Origin: Massilia agrisoli
GTDB lineage: Bacteria > Pseudomonadota > Gammaproteobacteria > Burkholderiales > Burkholderiaceae_D
Reading direction: 5' to 3'
NCBI RefSeq assembly: GCF_020831365.1
Contig: NZ_JAJHPV010000020.1
Location: 248,001-312,000, forward strand
Length of the DNA stretch: 64,000 nt
Below, piece by piece: positions 17,947 through 26,884 of this stretch (its first letter is position 1; every line of letters begins with the position of its first letter). The position numbers and the translations under genes are program-made. Below the pieces are notes generated by a model, which saw only the letters and a program-made list of their open reading frames with translations, did no database searches and was not told the origin of the DNA.

Positions 17947-18876
17947 TTACAGGCCGGCGATCGCCTCGCTGCTTACGTCAGTCACGACCGGTGCCTCTAC
18001 CTTCGGCGCTGGCGCAGCCGGGGCAGGAGCGGCTGCTGGCGCTGCCTTGTCGGCCACCATGGTCGCTGGCGCTGGGCGAGTGAAGATCGGCACGTTCTTG
18101 CCGCGTGCAACCTGCTTCAGGCGCTGGTATTCAGCCAGGACTTTCGAGCCGTAGCCGGAATCGGTCTCGAAGGCCGCTGCGCCGACGTAGCTTTTCAGGC
18201 CGGCTTCCACCGAGCCGCCGCGCTGGACGTACTCTTTGAGGATCTGCGAACCGACACGGATGTTAGCAACCGGGTTCAGTGCAGCCTGGGTGCCGCCCAT
18301 TTCCTGGAACTTTTCCTTGTGAACCTTCGACATCACCTGCATCAGGCCCTGCGCGCCTACCGGGCTTTCGGCAAACGGGTTAAAGCGCGATTCGATCGCC
18401 ATCACGGCGAGGATCAGCAGGGGGTCGAGCTTCATTTCGCTGGCCGTCAGGTAGGCGGTCGATACCAGCATGTTGGCGGCGTCGCCAGCCACGCGATAAC
18501 GCTTGGACAGCCACGAGGTCACGAATTCCTGCTGCTTTTTAGTGCCGGCCAGCGCCTTGTCATGCGCGGTTGGCTCGACTTCTTCCGCTTCGACAGCCGC
18601 GGCTGGCGATGCCATCAGCGCCGTCATCGCAGGCGCTTCGATTTTTGCCACCGGCATTGGTTCCGGTGCGACGAACTGGTAGAACTGCTTGGCCAGGTCT
18701 GGGTTGCCATAGAGCAGAGCGATTACCGCTACCGCTGAGAGACCGAATACGGTCAGGGTGTGTTGTGCGGTGGTCAGCACGCCACGGGCCGCCTTGGTCA
18801 CGGAAACCCACGTGATTGGCTGGATGGCCATGGTTTGGGCGAGCTTTGCTGTCGCCCCGTTGAAACGATTTGTCAT
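17947..18876 (-). CDS. Membrane-anchored lytic transglycosylase (SLT domain)
   Basis: The 310-residue protein has one membrane helix (about residues 37-57, TVFGLSAVAVIALLYG), an Ala/Pro-rich linker, then a soluble lytic transglycosylase domain (about 130-260). The catalytic Glu is in AVMAIESRFNPFAES at about residue 162, followed by GAQGLMQVM and the later GLKSYVGAA. Such enzymes cleave peptidoglycan glycan strands with 1,6-anhydro product formation. The C-terminal tail (about 270-310) is an Ala/Pro low-complexity segment. The ATG at 18876 has an AAGGGGAA site 5 bp upstream; an in-frame extension to 18951 is not supported. Confidence 0.9.
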   Translation of the reverse strand: MTNRFNGATAKLAQTMAIQPITWVSVTKAARGVLTTAQHTLTVFGLSAVAVIALLYGNPDLAKQFYQFVAPEPMPVAKIEAPAMTALMASPAAAVEAEEVEPTAHDKALAGTKKQQEFVTSWLSKRYRVAGDAANMLVSTAYLTASEMKLDPLLILAVMAIESRFNPFAESPVGAQGLMQVMSKVHKEKFQEMGGTQAALNPVANIRVGSQILKEYVQRGGSVEAGLKSYVGAAAFETDSGYGSKVLAEYQRLKQVARGKNVPIFTRPAPATMVADKAAPAAAPAPAAPAPKVEAPVVTDVSSEAIAGL

Positions 18877-19356
18877 CGAATTCCCCTTTGTCGCGGAAAA
18901 AGTGATCCCGTCGCTGCCATCTAGGGCAACGGTCTGACTAATGCCGTGCATCAGAAATATCGTCTATCGTCCCGTTCGCGGGTGCCGCGATCCGGTCGAT
19001 TTACGCCGTCATTGCTTGCTTCAGCTGGTGGTTCCCTTTGGTATTTGACCAGTGGCTAAACAACTTTTTTCGGGGAGGTAGGCAGACGCCTGTAGAAAAC
19101 ACTCCATTAAATGTCATTGGGGCCCCGACCCCGTGAAAGTATGAGAACAGGCTAAAATCATGTCTTTCGACGTGCGATCTCATCAATTTAGAGCAAATTG
19201 TATGGGCTGCCTTATATCAAGTCAATACTAACACGATTCATCGTTATTACTTTTGGGTATGACATTTTGTGCTGCGACGCAACAATACCCTGTTAAATCA
19301 ACCACTTGCCGTGGCTATTTCAACAACTCCGTTGGCCTCAAAAAAAGAACAAACCG
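18877..19356. other. 480-bp intergenic region between divergent transglycosylase and ubiD
   Basis: No protein-coding gene could be supported here. The interval from about 19190 to 19340 is much more AT-rich than its surroundings and probably holds the ubiD promoter. A partial GC palindrome, TGGGGCCCCGACCCCG, lies near 19118-19134 and resembles but does not match the GGGGTCTGACCCC family. The left part should hold the transglycosylase promoter. Confidence 0.5.
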
Positions 19357-20841
19357 ATGAAATATTCTGATCTGCGCGACTTTGTTTCCCAACTGCAACA
19401 AATGGGCGAGCTCAAGCGGGTGACGGCGCCCGTCTCGCCGTACCTGGAGATGACCGAGATCTGCGACCGTACCCTGCGCGCCGAAGGGCCGGCGCTGCTG
19501 TTTGAAAACCCGGCCGGGCACCAGATCCCGGTGCTGGGCAACCTGTTCGGCACGCCGCGCCGGGTGGCGCTGGGCATGGGCGCGGACGACATCTCCGAGC
19601 TGCGCAAGATCGGCCACGTGCTGGCGCGCCTGAAAGAGCCGGAGCCGCCGAAAGGGTTCAAGGACCTGGTGGGCATGAGCTCACTGGTCAAGGCGGTGTG
19701 GGACATGTCGCCCAAGGAGATGCGCGGCGCGCCGTGCCAGGAGATCGTATGGGAGGGGGCCGACGTCGACCTGGCGCGCCTGCCGATCCAGCACTGCTGG
19801 CCTGGCGATATCGCGCCGCTGATTACCTGGGGCCTGGTGATTACCAAGGGCCCGCACAAGAAGCGCCAGAATCTGGGCATCTACCGCCAGCAGGTGATCG
19901 GCCCGAACAAGGTGATCATGCGCTGGCTGGCGCACCGCGGCGGCGCGCTCGACTTCCGCGAGCACGCCATTGCGACCAAGGGCCAGCCGTATCCGGTCGC
20001 CGTCGCGCTGGGCGCCGACCCGGCCACCATCCTCGGCGCCGTGACGCCGGTGCCGGACAGTTTGTCCGAGTACCAGTTCGCCGGCCTCTTGCGCGGCAGC
20101 CGCACCGAGCTGGCCAAGGCAATCGGCAGCGAGCTGCGGGTGCCGGCCTATGCCGAGATCGTGCTGGAAGGGCATATCTACCCGGACGAGAACCACCCGA
20201 GCGGCTACGAGCATGCGCTCGAAGGCCCGTTCGGCGACCACACCGGCTATTACAATGAGCAGGACAGCTTCCCGGTCTTCACGATCGACCGCATCACGAT
20301 GCGGCGCAACCCGATTTATCACTCTACGTATACAGGTAAGCCGCCAGACGAGCCGGCGGTGCTTGGCGTCGCCCTCAACGAAGTGTTCATCCCGCTGCTG
20401 CAGAAGCAGTTCAGCGAGATCACCGACTTCTACCTGCCGCCCGAAGGATGCAGCTACCGCATGGCGGTGGTGCAGATGAAGAAGCAGTACGCTGGCCACG
20501 CCAAGCGGGTGATGTTCGGCGTGTGGAGCTTCCTGCGCCAGTTCATGTATACGAAGTTCATCGTGGTGGTCGACGAGGACGTGAACATCCGCGACTGGAA
20601 GGAAGTGATCTGGGCGATCACCACGCGCGTCGATCCGACCCGCGATACGGTCCTGGTCGATAACACGCCGATCGATTACCTCGACTTCGCCTCGCCGGTC
20701 AGTGGCCTGGGCAGCAAGATGGGCATCGACGCGACCAACAAGTGGCCGGGCGAGACCAGCCGGGAGTGGGGCACCACCATTGAGATGACCGACGCGGTGA
20801 AGAAGCGGGTCGACGCCATCTGGCAGGAACTGGGTATTTAA
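19357..20841 (+). CDS. ubiD: UbiD: prenylated-flavin-dependent 3-polyprenyl-4-hydroxybenzoate decarboxylase
   Basis: The 494-residue protein matches UbiD over its whole length: [19 protein letters not shown] at the start, [19 protein letters not shown] and [11 protein letters not shown] in the middle, and [20 protein letters not shown] at the end. It decarboxylates the ubiquinone ring precursor using prenyl-FMN supplied by UbiX, which is not in this window. The ATG at 19357 is chosen as the family start; the upstream in-frame open stretch from 19306 is not conserved. It is followed by the SRP RNA gene. Confidence 0.96.
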   Translation: MKYSDLRDFVSQLQQMGELKRVTAPVSPYLEMTEICDRTLRAEGPALLFENPAGHQIPVLGNLFGTPRRVALGMGADDISELRKIGHVLARLKEPEPPKGFKDLVGMSSLVKAVWDMSPKEMRGAPCQEIVWEGADVDLARLPIQHCWPGDIAPLITWGLVITKGPHKKRQNLGIYRQQVIGPNKVIMRWLAHRGGALDFREHAIATKGQPYPVAVALGADPATILGAVTPVPDSLSEYQFAGLLRGSRTELAKAIGSELRVPAYAEIVLEGHIYPDENHPSGYEHALEGPFGDHTGYYNEQDSFPVFTIDRITMRRNPIYHSTYTGKPPDEPAVLGVALNEVFIPLLQKQFSEITDFYLPPEGCSYRMAVVQMKKQYAGHAKRVMFGVWSFLRQFMYTKFIVVVDEDVNIRDWKEVIWAITTRVDPTRDTVLVDNTPIDYLDFASPVSGLGSKMGIDATNKWPGETSREWGTTIEMTDAVKKRVDAIWQELGI

Positions 20842-20883
20842 CGGGTTGCGGCGCGCGGGTTTCCATAAATCCTGCGCGTCGGT

Positions 20884-20889
20884 TATAAT
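20884..20889 (+). promoter_or_regulatory. -10 element of the SRP RNA promoter
   Basis: A perfect TATAAT lies about 8 bp before the presumed 5' end of the SRP RNA. No good -35 hexamer was found 16-18 bp upstream, so only the -10 is assigned. Confidence 0.7.
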
Positions 20890-20895
20890 TGAAGC

Positions 20896-20993
20896 TGGCG
20901 GGCCCCTGCGCATTGTGGCACGGCTAACCTGGTCAGGTCCGGAAGGAAGCAGCCACGGCTGTTCACCATAAGTGCCGCAGATCAGGCTCGCCT
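20896..20993 (+). ncRNA. ffs: 4.5S signal recognition particle RNA
   Basis: The conserved SRP RNA tip CAGGTCCGGAAGGAAGCAGC (20934-20953) is exact, containing the asymmetric loop and GGAA tetraloop that bind Ffh. Flanks fold into one long hairpin: GGCGGGCC near 20898-20904 faces GGCTCGCC near 20985-20992. The size of about 100 nt fits the small proteobacterial type. A T-rich tail (CTCTTTCGTTTTTC) follows. The ends are estimates from pairing. Location upstream of dnaX is usual in this group. Confidence 0.93.
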
Positions 20994-21048
20994 CTTTCGT
21001 TTTTCTCACGCTCCGGTTCCGGACGCGCAGTTCCCAACTCCAGTCATG

Positions 21049-21129
21049 CGTCGTTCCCGCAAAAGCGGGAATCCATGCCACGCCTTTGGCAGGCGCACAG
21101 CATGGGTTCCCGTTTGCGCGGGAACGACG
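21049..21129. repeat. Inverted GTTCCCGC/GCGGGAAC repeat pair
   Basis: Arms 21049-21078 and 21100-21129 are imperfect reverse complements of about 30 nt, each with an internal small palindrome (GTTCCCGC...GCGGGAA). The same arm type forms the core of the MITE-like element at 17695-17894. Here there are no obvious terminal repeats or target duplications. It sits between the SRP RNA and dnaX. Confidence 0.75.
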
Positions 21130-21226
21130 AGGCAGCGGCCAAAATGCCCAATTATCGGTCTGATACAATACCGCTTTACGCGACCCTTTGCTACGACCCG
21201 GCAAGCCACATACGGTAAAATCCAGC

Positions 21227-23392
21227 ATGTCCTATCAAGTCCTCGCCCGCAAGTACCGTCCCAAGAACTTCGAAACGCTCGTCGGCCAGGAGCACGTGGT
21301 GCGCGCGCTGACGCACGCGCTGCAAACGGGCCGCCTGCACCATGCCTACCTGTTCACCGGGACACGCGGCGTCGGCAAGACGACGCTGTCGCGCATCCTC
21401 GCCAAATCGCTCAACTGCATCGGCCCTGACGGCAACGGCGGCGTTACCGCCCAGCCTTGCGGCGCCTGCGAAGCGTGCGTGGCGATCGACAGCGGCCGCT
21501 TCGTCGATTACATCGAAATGGACGCGGCCTCGAACCGCGGCGTCGACGAGATGGCGCAGCTGCTCGAGCAGGCTGTGTACGCGCCATCGAACGCGCGCTA
21601 CAAGGTCTACATGATCGACGAGGTGCACATGCTGACCAACCACGCCTTCAACTCGATGTTGAAGACGCTGGAAGAGCCGCCTGCGCACGTCAAGTTCATC
21701 CTTGCGACGACCGACCCGCAAAAAATCCCCGTCACCGTGCTGTCGCGCTGCCTCCAGTTCAACCTGAAGCAGATGCCGCCGGGGCACATCATCGGCCACC
21801 TTGAAAACATCCTTGGCCAGGAAGGCATCACTTTCGAACAGCCGGCGCTGCGCCTGCTGGCGCAAGGCGCGCACGGTTCGATGCGCGACGCGCTGTCGCT
21901 GACCGACCAGGCCATCGCGTACGCGGCCGGCCAGGTGACGCTCGAAGCGGTGCAGGGCATGCTCGGCGCGCTCGACCAGTCCTACCTGATCCGCCTGCTC
22001 GACGCGCTGCTGAAACAAGACGGCGCCGACCTGATGGCGGTGGCCGACGAAATGGCCAGCCGCAGCCTGTCGTACAACGGCGCGCTGCAGGACCTCGGCA
22101 CCTTGCTGCACCGGATCGCACTGGCCCAGAGCGTGCCGTCGGCCGTGCCGTCGGACCTGCCGGAGCTGGCCGACATCCAGCGCCTGGCCAAAGAGTTCGA
22201 TGCGCAGGAAGTGCAGCTGTATTACCAGATCGCTGTCCACGGCCGCAACGAGATCGGCCTCGCGCCGGATGAATACGCGGGCTTCACCATGACCTTGCTG
22301 CGCATGCTGGCTTTCCGTCCGGGTAACGGCGGCGCGGAAGGCGTTGCGCCAACAGCGCCCGCAGCGGCGCGTCCTGTACAGCCAGCGCCGCGTGCGCCGG
22401 CGCCGCCAGCCCGTGCCGAATCGGCAGCGGTGGCAAGCCACGCGGCAGTAGCCCCCGCGCCGGCGGCCGCACCGGCAGCGCCAGTCCAGCAAGCTGCGCC
22501 TGCACCTGCTGCTGCGCCATCTGGTCCTGCGCCCGCAATGAGTTCAGCGCGCGCCGCCATCAATGCGGCGCTGGAAGCTGCCCGTTCCGCCAGCCGCGGG
22601 CAGGGCGGTGGCCAGAAGCGCCCGACCGCGATGTCGATCCAGGCCGACCAGAATGCCGCGCAGGCCGCCGCGCCAGCACCCGCGCCTGCGCCAGCGGCCC
22701 CGCCGCCGGCGATGCAAGCCGCACCAGGCGCGCCGCCACCGGTTGCCAAAGCGCCGCCGCCGTGGGAACAGCCATCGGCGCCGCCAGCGGCGCCGGTCCA
22801 GCAGCAGCCGCAGGCCGTCCAGCAAAGCTACGACGAGCCGGAAGCCGACGATGGCCCGCCGTCGTGGGTGATGGAGTTTTCCGATGACACCGCAGTAGCC
22901 CAGGAGGCGCCAGCTGCCGTCGCGCCCGCGCCGGTCCGCGCGCCCGCCGCGCCGCGCCACGCCTACGTCATTACGCCAGTGCCCGAAATCGACTGGGACG
23001 GCAACTGGCCGGGCCTTGCCGCCGGGCTGCCGCTGCGCGGCGTCGCCCAGCAGCTGGCGTTCCAGACCGAGCTGGTCAATTGCACGGTCGATGGCAACGT
23101 CACCACCTTCAAGCTGCGCGTGCCGATCGACACGCTGCGCGCCAGCGGCAACAGCGAAAAGCTGGCAGCGGCGCTGCAGGAACGTTTTACCAATACCAAG
23201 GTCGCGGTCGACATCGAGATCGGCCACGTCTGGTACACCGCCAGCGCCGAAGCCCAGGCATTCCGCGAGGAGTGCCAGCGCAAGGCCGAGGAAACCGTGG
23301 CGAGCGATCCTTTCGTCAAGGACCTGATGCGCGAATTCGGCGCGTTCGTGGTCCAGGGATCGATCCGCCCGCCGCCGGCCACGGCGGCATAA
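21227..23392 (+). CDS. dnaX: DNA polymerase III subunits gamma/tau
   Basis: The 721-residue clamp-loader ATPase has Walker A GTRGVGKTT at about residue 45, the zinc cysteines (CIGPDG...CGACEACVA), Walker B with DEVHM at about 126, and the sensor segment LSRCLQFNLKQMP. The region about 370-590 is an Ala/Pro/Gln-rich linker, and the C-terminal 120 residues form the tau polymerase-binding domain. Start ATG at 21227 matches MSYQVLARKYRPKNF. No clear slippery heptamer with a stem-loop was recognised, so how or whether the short gamma form is made is not shown. It begins a dnaX-ybaB-recR operon. Confidence 0.97.
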   Translation: MSYQVLARKYRPKNFETLVGQEHVVRALTHALQTGRLHHAYLFTGTRGVGKTTLSRILAKSLNCIGPDGNGGVTAQPCGACEACVAIDSGRFVDYIEMDAASNRGVDEMAQLLEQAVYAPSNARYKVYMIDEVHMLTNHAFNSMLKTLEEPPAHVKFILATTDPQKIPVTVLSRCLQFNLKQMPPGHIIGHLENILGQEGITFEQPALRLLAQGAHGSMRDALSLTDQAIAYAAGQVTLEAVQGMLGALDQSYLIRLLDALLKQDGADLMAVADEMASRSLSYNGALQDLGTLLHRIALAQSVPSAVPSDLPELADIQRLAKEFDAQEVQLYYQIAVHGRNEIGLAPDEYAGFTMTLLRMLAFRPGNGGAEGVAPTAPAAARPVQPAPRAPAPPARAESAAVASHAAVAPAPAAAPAAPVQQAAPAPAAAPSGPAPAMSSARAAINAALEAARSASRGQGGGQKRPTAMSIQADQNAAQAAAPAPAPAPAAPPPAMQAAPGAPPPVAKAPPPWEQPSAPPAAPVQQQPQAVQQSYDEPEADDGPPSWVMEFSDDTAVAQEAPAAVAPAPVRAPAAPRHAYVITPVPEIDWDGNWPGLAAGLPLRGVAQQLAFQTELVNCTVDGNVTTFKLRVPIDTLRASGNSEKLAAALQERFTNTKVAVDIEIGHVWYTASAEAQAFREECQRKAEETVASDPFVKDLMREFGAFVVQGSIRPPPATAA

Positions 23393-23449
23393 AGCGCGGA
23401 ATTTTTTCTACAATATTTGTCCTACTCTTAGATTTCGGAGAACAGCACC

Positions 23450-23776
23450 ATGATGAAGAACCAGCTCGCAGGCTTGATGAAACAGGCGCAAGCCATGCAG
23501 GACAACATGAAAAAAGCCCAGGAACAGCTGGCGCTGATCGAAGTGGAAGGCCAGTCGGGCGCCGGCCTGGTCAAGGTCGTGATGACCTGCAAGAACGACG
23601 TCAAGCGCGTCTCGATCGACCCGTCGCTGCTGGCTGACGACAAGGACATGCTGGAAGACCTGGTCGCCGCCGCGTTCAACGACGCCGTGCGCAAGGCCGA
23701 AACCACTTCCGCCGAAAAAATGAGCGGCATGACCGCCGGCATGAACCTGCCAGCCGGCTTCAAGATGCCGTTCTAA
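23450..23776 (+). CDS. ybaB: YbaB/EbfC nucleoid-associated protein
   Basis: This 108-residue protein is a typical Yba[21 protein letters not shown] helix, then [20 protein letters not shown] and [14 protein letters not shown]. It forms dimers that bind DNA without strong sequence preference. It is always near dnaX and recR, as here (57 bp after dnaX and 9 bp before recR). An AGAACAGCACC sequence precedes the ATG, with GGAG further upstream. Confidence 0.96.
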   Translation: MMKNQLAGLMKQAQAMQDNMKKAQEQLALIEVEGQSGAGLVKVVMTCKNDVKRVSIDPSLLADDKDMLEDLVAAAFNDAVRKAETTSAEKMSGMTAGMNLPAGFKMPF

Positions 23777-23785
23777 GCTGCTTTA

Positions 23786-24376
23786 ATGTCCAGCTCGCTA
23801 GATTTCCTGACCGAGGCCTTGCGCCGCCTGCCCGGCGTCGGTCCCAAGTCGGCGCAGCGGATGGCATTCCACCTGCTGCAGCACGACCGCGAAGGCGCGT
23901 CGATGCTGTCGCGCGCACTGTACCAGGCGGTGGACAACGTGCATCACTGCGCGCTGTGCAATACCTTCGCCGAAACGGAAATCTGCGATACCTGTCTGGA
24001 TGAAAGGCGCGACAAGGCCTTGCTGTGCGTGGTCGAAACGCCGGCCGACCAGTTGATGATCGAGCAAACCCTGACCTACAAGGGCCTGTACTTCGTGCTG
24101 ATGGGCCGGCTCTCGCCGCTGGACGGCATCGGCCCCAAGGACATTCACCTGGAGAAGCTGGTGGGCAGGGCAGCCGACGGCGTGGTCAGCGAAGTGGTGC
24201 TCGCCACCAACTTCACCAACGAAGGCGAGGCCACCGCGCATTACATCAGTGAAATGCTGAAGGCGCGCGGACTCAAGGTCAGCCGCCTGGCGCGCGGCGT
24301 GCCGGTCGGAGGTGAGCTAGAATATGTCGACGCCGGTACGATCGCTCGGGCCATGCTGGACCGCCGCAGCACCTGA
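23786..24376 (+). CDS. recR: Recombination mediator RecR
   Basis: RecR (196 residues) works with RecF and RecO to load RecA onto gapped DNA. The sequence shows the helix-hairpin-helix [20 protein letters not shown] (residues 13-32), the zinc finger [16 protein letters not shown] (about 57-72), the Toprim core [17 protein letters not shown] (about 81-97) and the C-terminal [15 protein letters not shown]. Length and order match the family. Last gene of the dnaX-ybaB-recR group; a 149-bp gap follows. Confidence 0.97.
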   Translation: MSSSLDFLTEALRRLPGVGPKSAQRMAFHLLQHDREGASMLSRALYQAVDNVHHCALCNTFAETEICDTCLDERRDKALLCVVETPADQLMIEQTLTYKGLYFVLMGRLSPLDGIGPKDIHLEKLVGRAADGVVSEVVLATNFTNEGEATAHYISEMLKARGLKVSRLARGVPVGGELEYVDAGTIARAMLDRRST

Positions 24377-24525
24377 TTGCGCAAGCGGGCTCATCTACAC
24401 CAAAGCAACACCGGCACTTTGCGCCAGCGCTATCCTTGAACGAAATGACGGCACCCATTTGCGTGTGCTCAAATCCGTGAAGGACGGCGCTGCTATCTTG
24501 GCTTTTCATTTTGTGAAGCCAACGT

Positions 24526-25665
24526 ATGCATATCGCCGACATCACGATGTTCTACGCCGCCCGGGGTGGTGGCGTCAGTACCTATCTCAACGCCAAGGCG
24601 CGCTGGCTGGTCCAGCGGACGCGGATCCGGCATACCATTCTCAGCCCCAACGTGCCGACCACGGATGGCAAGATGCGTTCCCTTGTCGCCATCCCATCGA
24701 TGCCGTTTCCTGGAATCCATGGCTACCGCTTGCCCTTGTCGGTGACGGGCACGGCACGCATCTTGCGCGCGCTTGAACCGGACCTGGTCGAGGCGGGCGA
24801 CGCCGGCCATTGCGCGTGGGCGGCGCTGCGGGTCAAGCGCAAGCTGAACATCCCCGCGGTCGCCTTCTACCATTCCGACCTGCCACGGATCATCGGCGAC
24901 CGCATGGGCAATGCGTCGACACGGATGGCCAGCGCTTATCTCGCCCACCTGTACCGCCAGTTTGACCTCGTCATGGCGCCAAGCAAACTCATGGTGCGCC
25001 AGCTGGACAACATCGGCGTGCGCGGCGTGTTCCATCAGCCGCTAGGCATCGACATCGATACCTTCTCGCCCCGTCGGCGTGCCAATTCACTGCGCCAACA
25101 TTTGAACCTGGCGCCGGATACGCGCCTGCTGGTGTACGCCGGCAGGTTTACGGCTGAAAAGAAGTTGCCGATCCTCGTAGAAGCGGTACGGCGCCTCGGC
25201 CATCCCTACCATTTGCTGATGATCGGTGGCGGCACCAGGCTGCCGCAGCTCGACCGCATGACCTGTATTCCTTTCAAGCGCAACCAGCAAGACCTGGCGC
25301 GGCTGATCGCCAGCAGCGACGTGCTGGTGCACCCGGGCGACCGCGAGACCTTCGGCCTGATCGTGCTTGAAGCCATGGCCTGCGGCATTCCGGTTGTCGG
25401 GACGACGGGGGGCGGCGTAGCGGAGCTAGTTGAACCTGGGACCGGAATTTTGGTCGAACCGAATAGCGTTGCGCAGCTGTGCGAGGGCATCGACGCCATC
25501 TACCGCTGCGACATGGCTGAACTGGGCAAGAACGCGCTGCATCACGCGCGCGAGCAGTACGACTGGAACCGCATCATGCCGCAACTGCTCCAGCGCTACG
25601 CAGGGCTGCTCGCCTCGCGTCAACGGGCGGAACTGGAAGCGGAGCGGATCTTTGTTGCTGAATGA
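24526..25665 (+). CDS. GT4-family glycosyltransferase
   Basis: This 379-residue GT-B protein has the GT4 Rossmann halves: MHIADITMFYAARGGGVSTYL at the N-terminus, with the acceptor-side GGGVSTY loop, and a C-terminal donor domain with LLVYAGRFTAEKKLPILVEA and the EX7E-type motif ETFGLIVLEAMACGIPVVGT. It resembles alpha-mannosyltransferase/diacylglycerol-type GT4 enzymes, but the donor and acceptor cannot be read from sequence. It overlaps the following DUF2334 gene by 14 bp, implying coupled translation and a shared glycolipid or polysaccharide substrate. Confidence 0.85.
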   Translation: MHIADITMFYAARGGGVSTYLNAKARWLVQRTRIRHTILSPNVPTTDGKMRSLVAIPSMPFPGIHGYRLPLSVTGTARILRALEPDLVEAGDAGHCAWAALRVKRKLNIPAVAFYHSDLPRIIGDRMGNASTRMASAYLAHLYRQFDLVMAPSKLMVRQLDNIGVRGVFHQPLGIDIDTFSPRRRANSLRQHLNLAPDTRLLVYAGRFTAEKKLPILVEAVRRLGHPYHLLMIGGGTRLPQLDRMTCIPFKRNQQDLARLIASSDVLVHPGDRETFGLIVLEAMACGIPVVGTTGGGVAELVEPGTGILVEPNSVAQLCEGIDAIYRCDMAELGKNALHHAREQYDWNRIMPQLLQRYAGLLASRQRAELEAERIFVAE

Positions 25666-26416
25666 CCTGAGTGAACCAAGCGACCCGGGCAGCTTATGCG
25701 TTTCCATCCACGACGTGGCGCCCGATACCTGGGCCGAGTGCGAACTGCTGTTGCACGCGGTGCGCGCTGTTGCGGATATTCCGCTCACATGGCTGGTGAT
25801 TCCCCATTACCGGGGCAGCGGCGCCCGCTCGCACCAGCTTGAATCCACCCTTGGGCGCATGCTGGACCACGGGCACGAACTGGCGCTGCACGGCTATACC
25901 CATACTGACGACGGGCCCGCGCGCGGCGGGCCATTCGGCGCCTTGGTCCGCACCGTGTACACGCAGGGCGAGGGCGAGTTTGCCGCGATCAGTGAGCAGG
26001 AGGCGCGACGGCGCATTGAACTGGGACTGGAATGGTTTCGTGACCGTGGATGGCCGGTGTCCGGATTTGTCGCGCCCGCCTGGCTGATCGGCCCCAAGGC
26101 CTGGCAGGCGGTACATGCTTTTCCCTTCCTCTACACCACGACCTTCACGCATTTTCACTTGTTGGCGCAGCGGCGCCGGGTGTTTTCGCCCAGCCTTGTG
26201 TACGCGGCACGCAACAAAGGGGGCAGGGCGCTATCGCCGGTTGCGGCATCCACCGTGGCCTGCCTGTTGGAGCATTCGCCGCTGGTGCGCTTTTCACTGC
26301 ATCCGCGCGACGCGCATTATCCTGCGCTGGTCCTCCATGCCCAGCGCCTGATCGCACAATTGCTCGATTCGCGCATGCCGCTCACCAAGGCGGCCTTCGC
26401 CCAAGCCTACCAGTAA
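25652..26416 (+). CDS. DUF2334 polysaccharide deacetylase-like protein
   Basis: The conserved part starts VSIHDVAPDTW, the first motif of DUF2334/NodB-like deacetylases with a metal-binding Asp, followed by HGHELALHGYTH (the HxxxH metal site) and VSGFVAPAWLIG. The frame stays open far upstream inside the glycosyltransferase, but that part is clearly a shadow. No ATG or GTG is available close to the motif; TTG at 25652, with GGAG 7 bp upstream, is the best start and gives 254 residues. Deacetylation of a sugar or lipid-linked glycan made by its neighbour is likely but inferred. Its 3' end overlaps the opposing lipoprotein gene by 10 bp. Confidence 0.82.
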   Translation: MLLNDLSEPSDPGSLCVSIHDVAPDTWAECELLLHAVRAVADIPLTWLVIPHYRGSGARSHQLESTLGRMLDHGHELALHGYTHTDDGPARGGPFGALVRTVYTQGEGEFAAISEQEARRRIELGLEWFRDRGWPVSGFVAPAWLIGPKAWQAVHAFPFLYTTTFTHFHLLAQRRRVFSPSLVYAARNKGGRALSPVAASTVACLLEHSPLVRFSLHPRDAHYPALVLHAQRLIAQLLDSRMPLTKAAFAQAYQ

Positions 26417-26694
26417 GGCCCCCAGCCGGCGCCGACGCTCCAGTGAGGGCGCCCGAACCCGGCGTAATAATACGGATGGTAGCCATAGCGGTCGATATCG
26501 TCCTTCGCGCTCAGTTGAAGCACGCAGCTGCGCCATTGGTCGGAATTGGCGGAAAAGCCCAGTCGGGCGCATGCCGGGCCATACACGCGCATCATGTGAT
26601 CCATCTCGGCCTGCATCCTGGCGGCGCGCTGTTCAGGCGTGGCGCAGGCAGTGGCAAGGACGGCGGTGAGTAGCAAGATCAGGTAGCGAAGCAT
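26407..26694 (-). CDS. Small putative lipoprotein, function unknown
   Basis: The 95-residue product begins MLRYLILLLTAVLATAC, a signal with a probable lipid-modified Cys at residue 17, then a charged helix (PEQRAARMQAEMDHMMRVYG) with two further Cys, and ends in an aromatic Gly/Tyr/Trp-rich tail (YGYHPYYYAGFGRPHW). The start at 26694 has AGGAGATCACC just upstream; a longer frame to 26736 lacks a good site. Small lipoproteins with such tails are common in this group, but no function is known to me. Confidence 0.75.
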   Translation of the reverse strand: MLRYLILLLTAVLATACATPEQRAARMQAEMDHMMRVYGPACARLGFSANSDQWRSCVLQLSAKDDIDRYGYHPYYYAGFGRPHWSVGAGWGPYW

Positions 26695-26884
26695 GGTGAT
26701 CTCCTTCAGATTGCAGCAACACTGAGGGTGTCGCATTTAAGCTAGCTTAGAAGCCCTAGATCACCGACCTCTGATGCACGTCAAATTGAACGGCGGAACC
26801 CTCGCGCAGTTCAACTCTAAACTTCCCGTTTTGCGCTCCCGGTTTTTCTGGCAATATCGCTCCGGGACACATTAAAGGATATCC

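Noticed and set aside
19681-21228. 515-aa minus-strand frame across ubiD and the SRP RNA
   Set aside because: Crosses a stable RNA gene and is antisense to ubiD; no recognisable domain.
21227-23392. Programmed frameshift in dnaX for gamma production
   Set aside because: No A-rich slippery heptamer with an adjacent stem-loop was recognised; the A-run near 21720 precedes the expected position.
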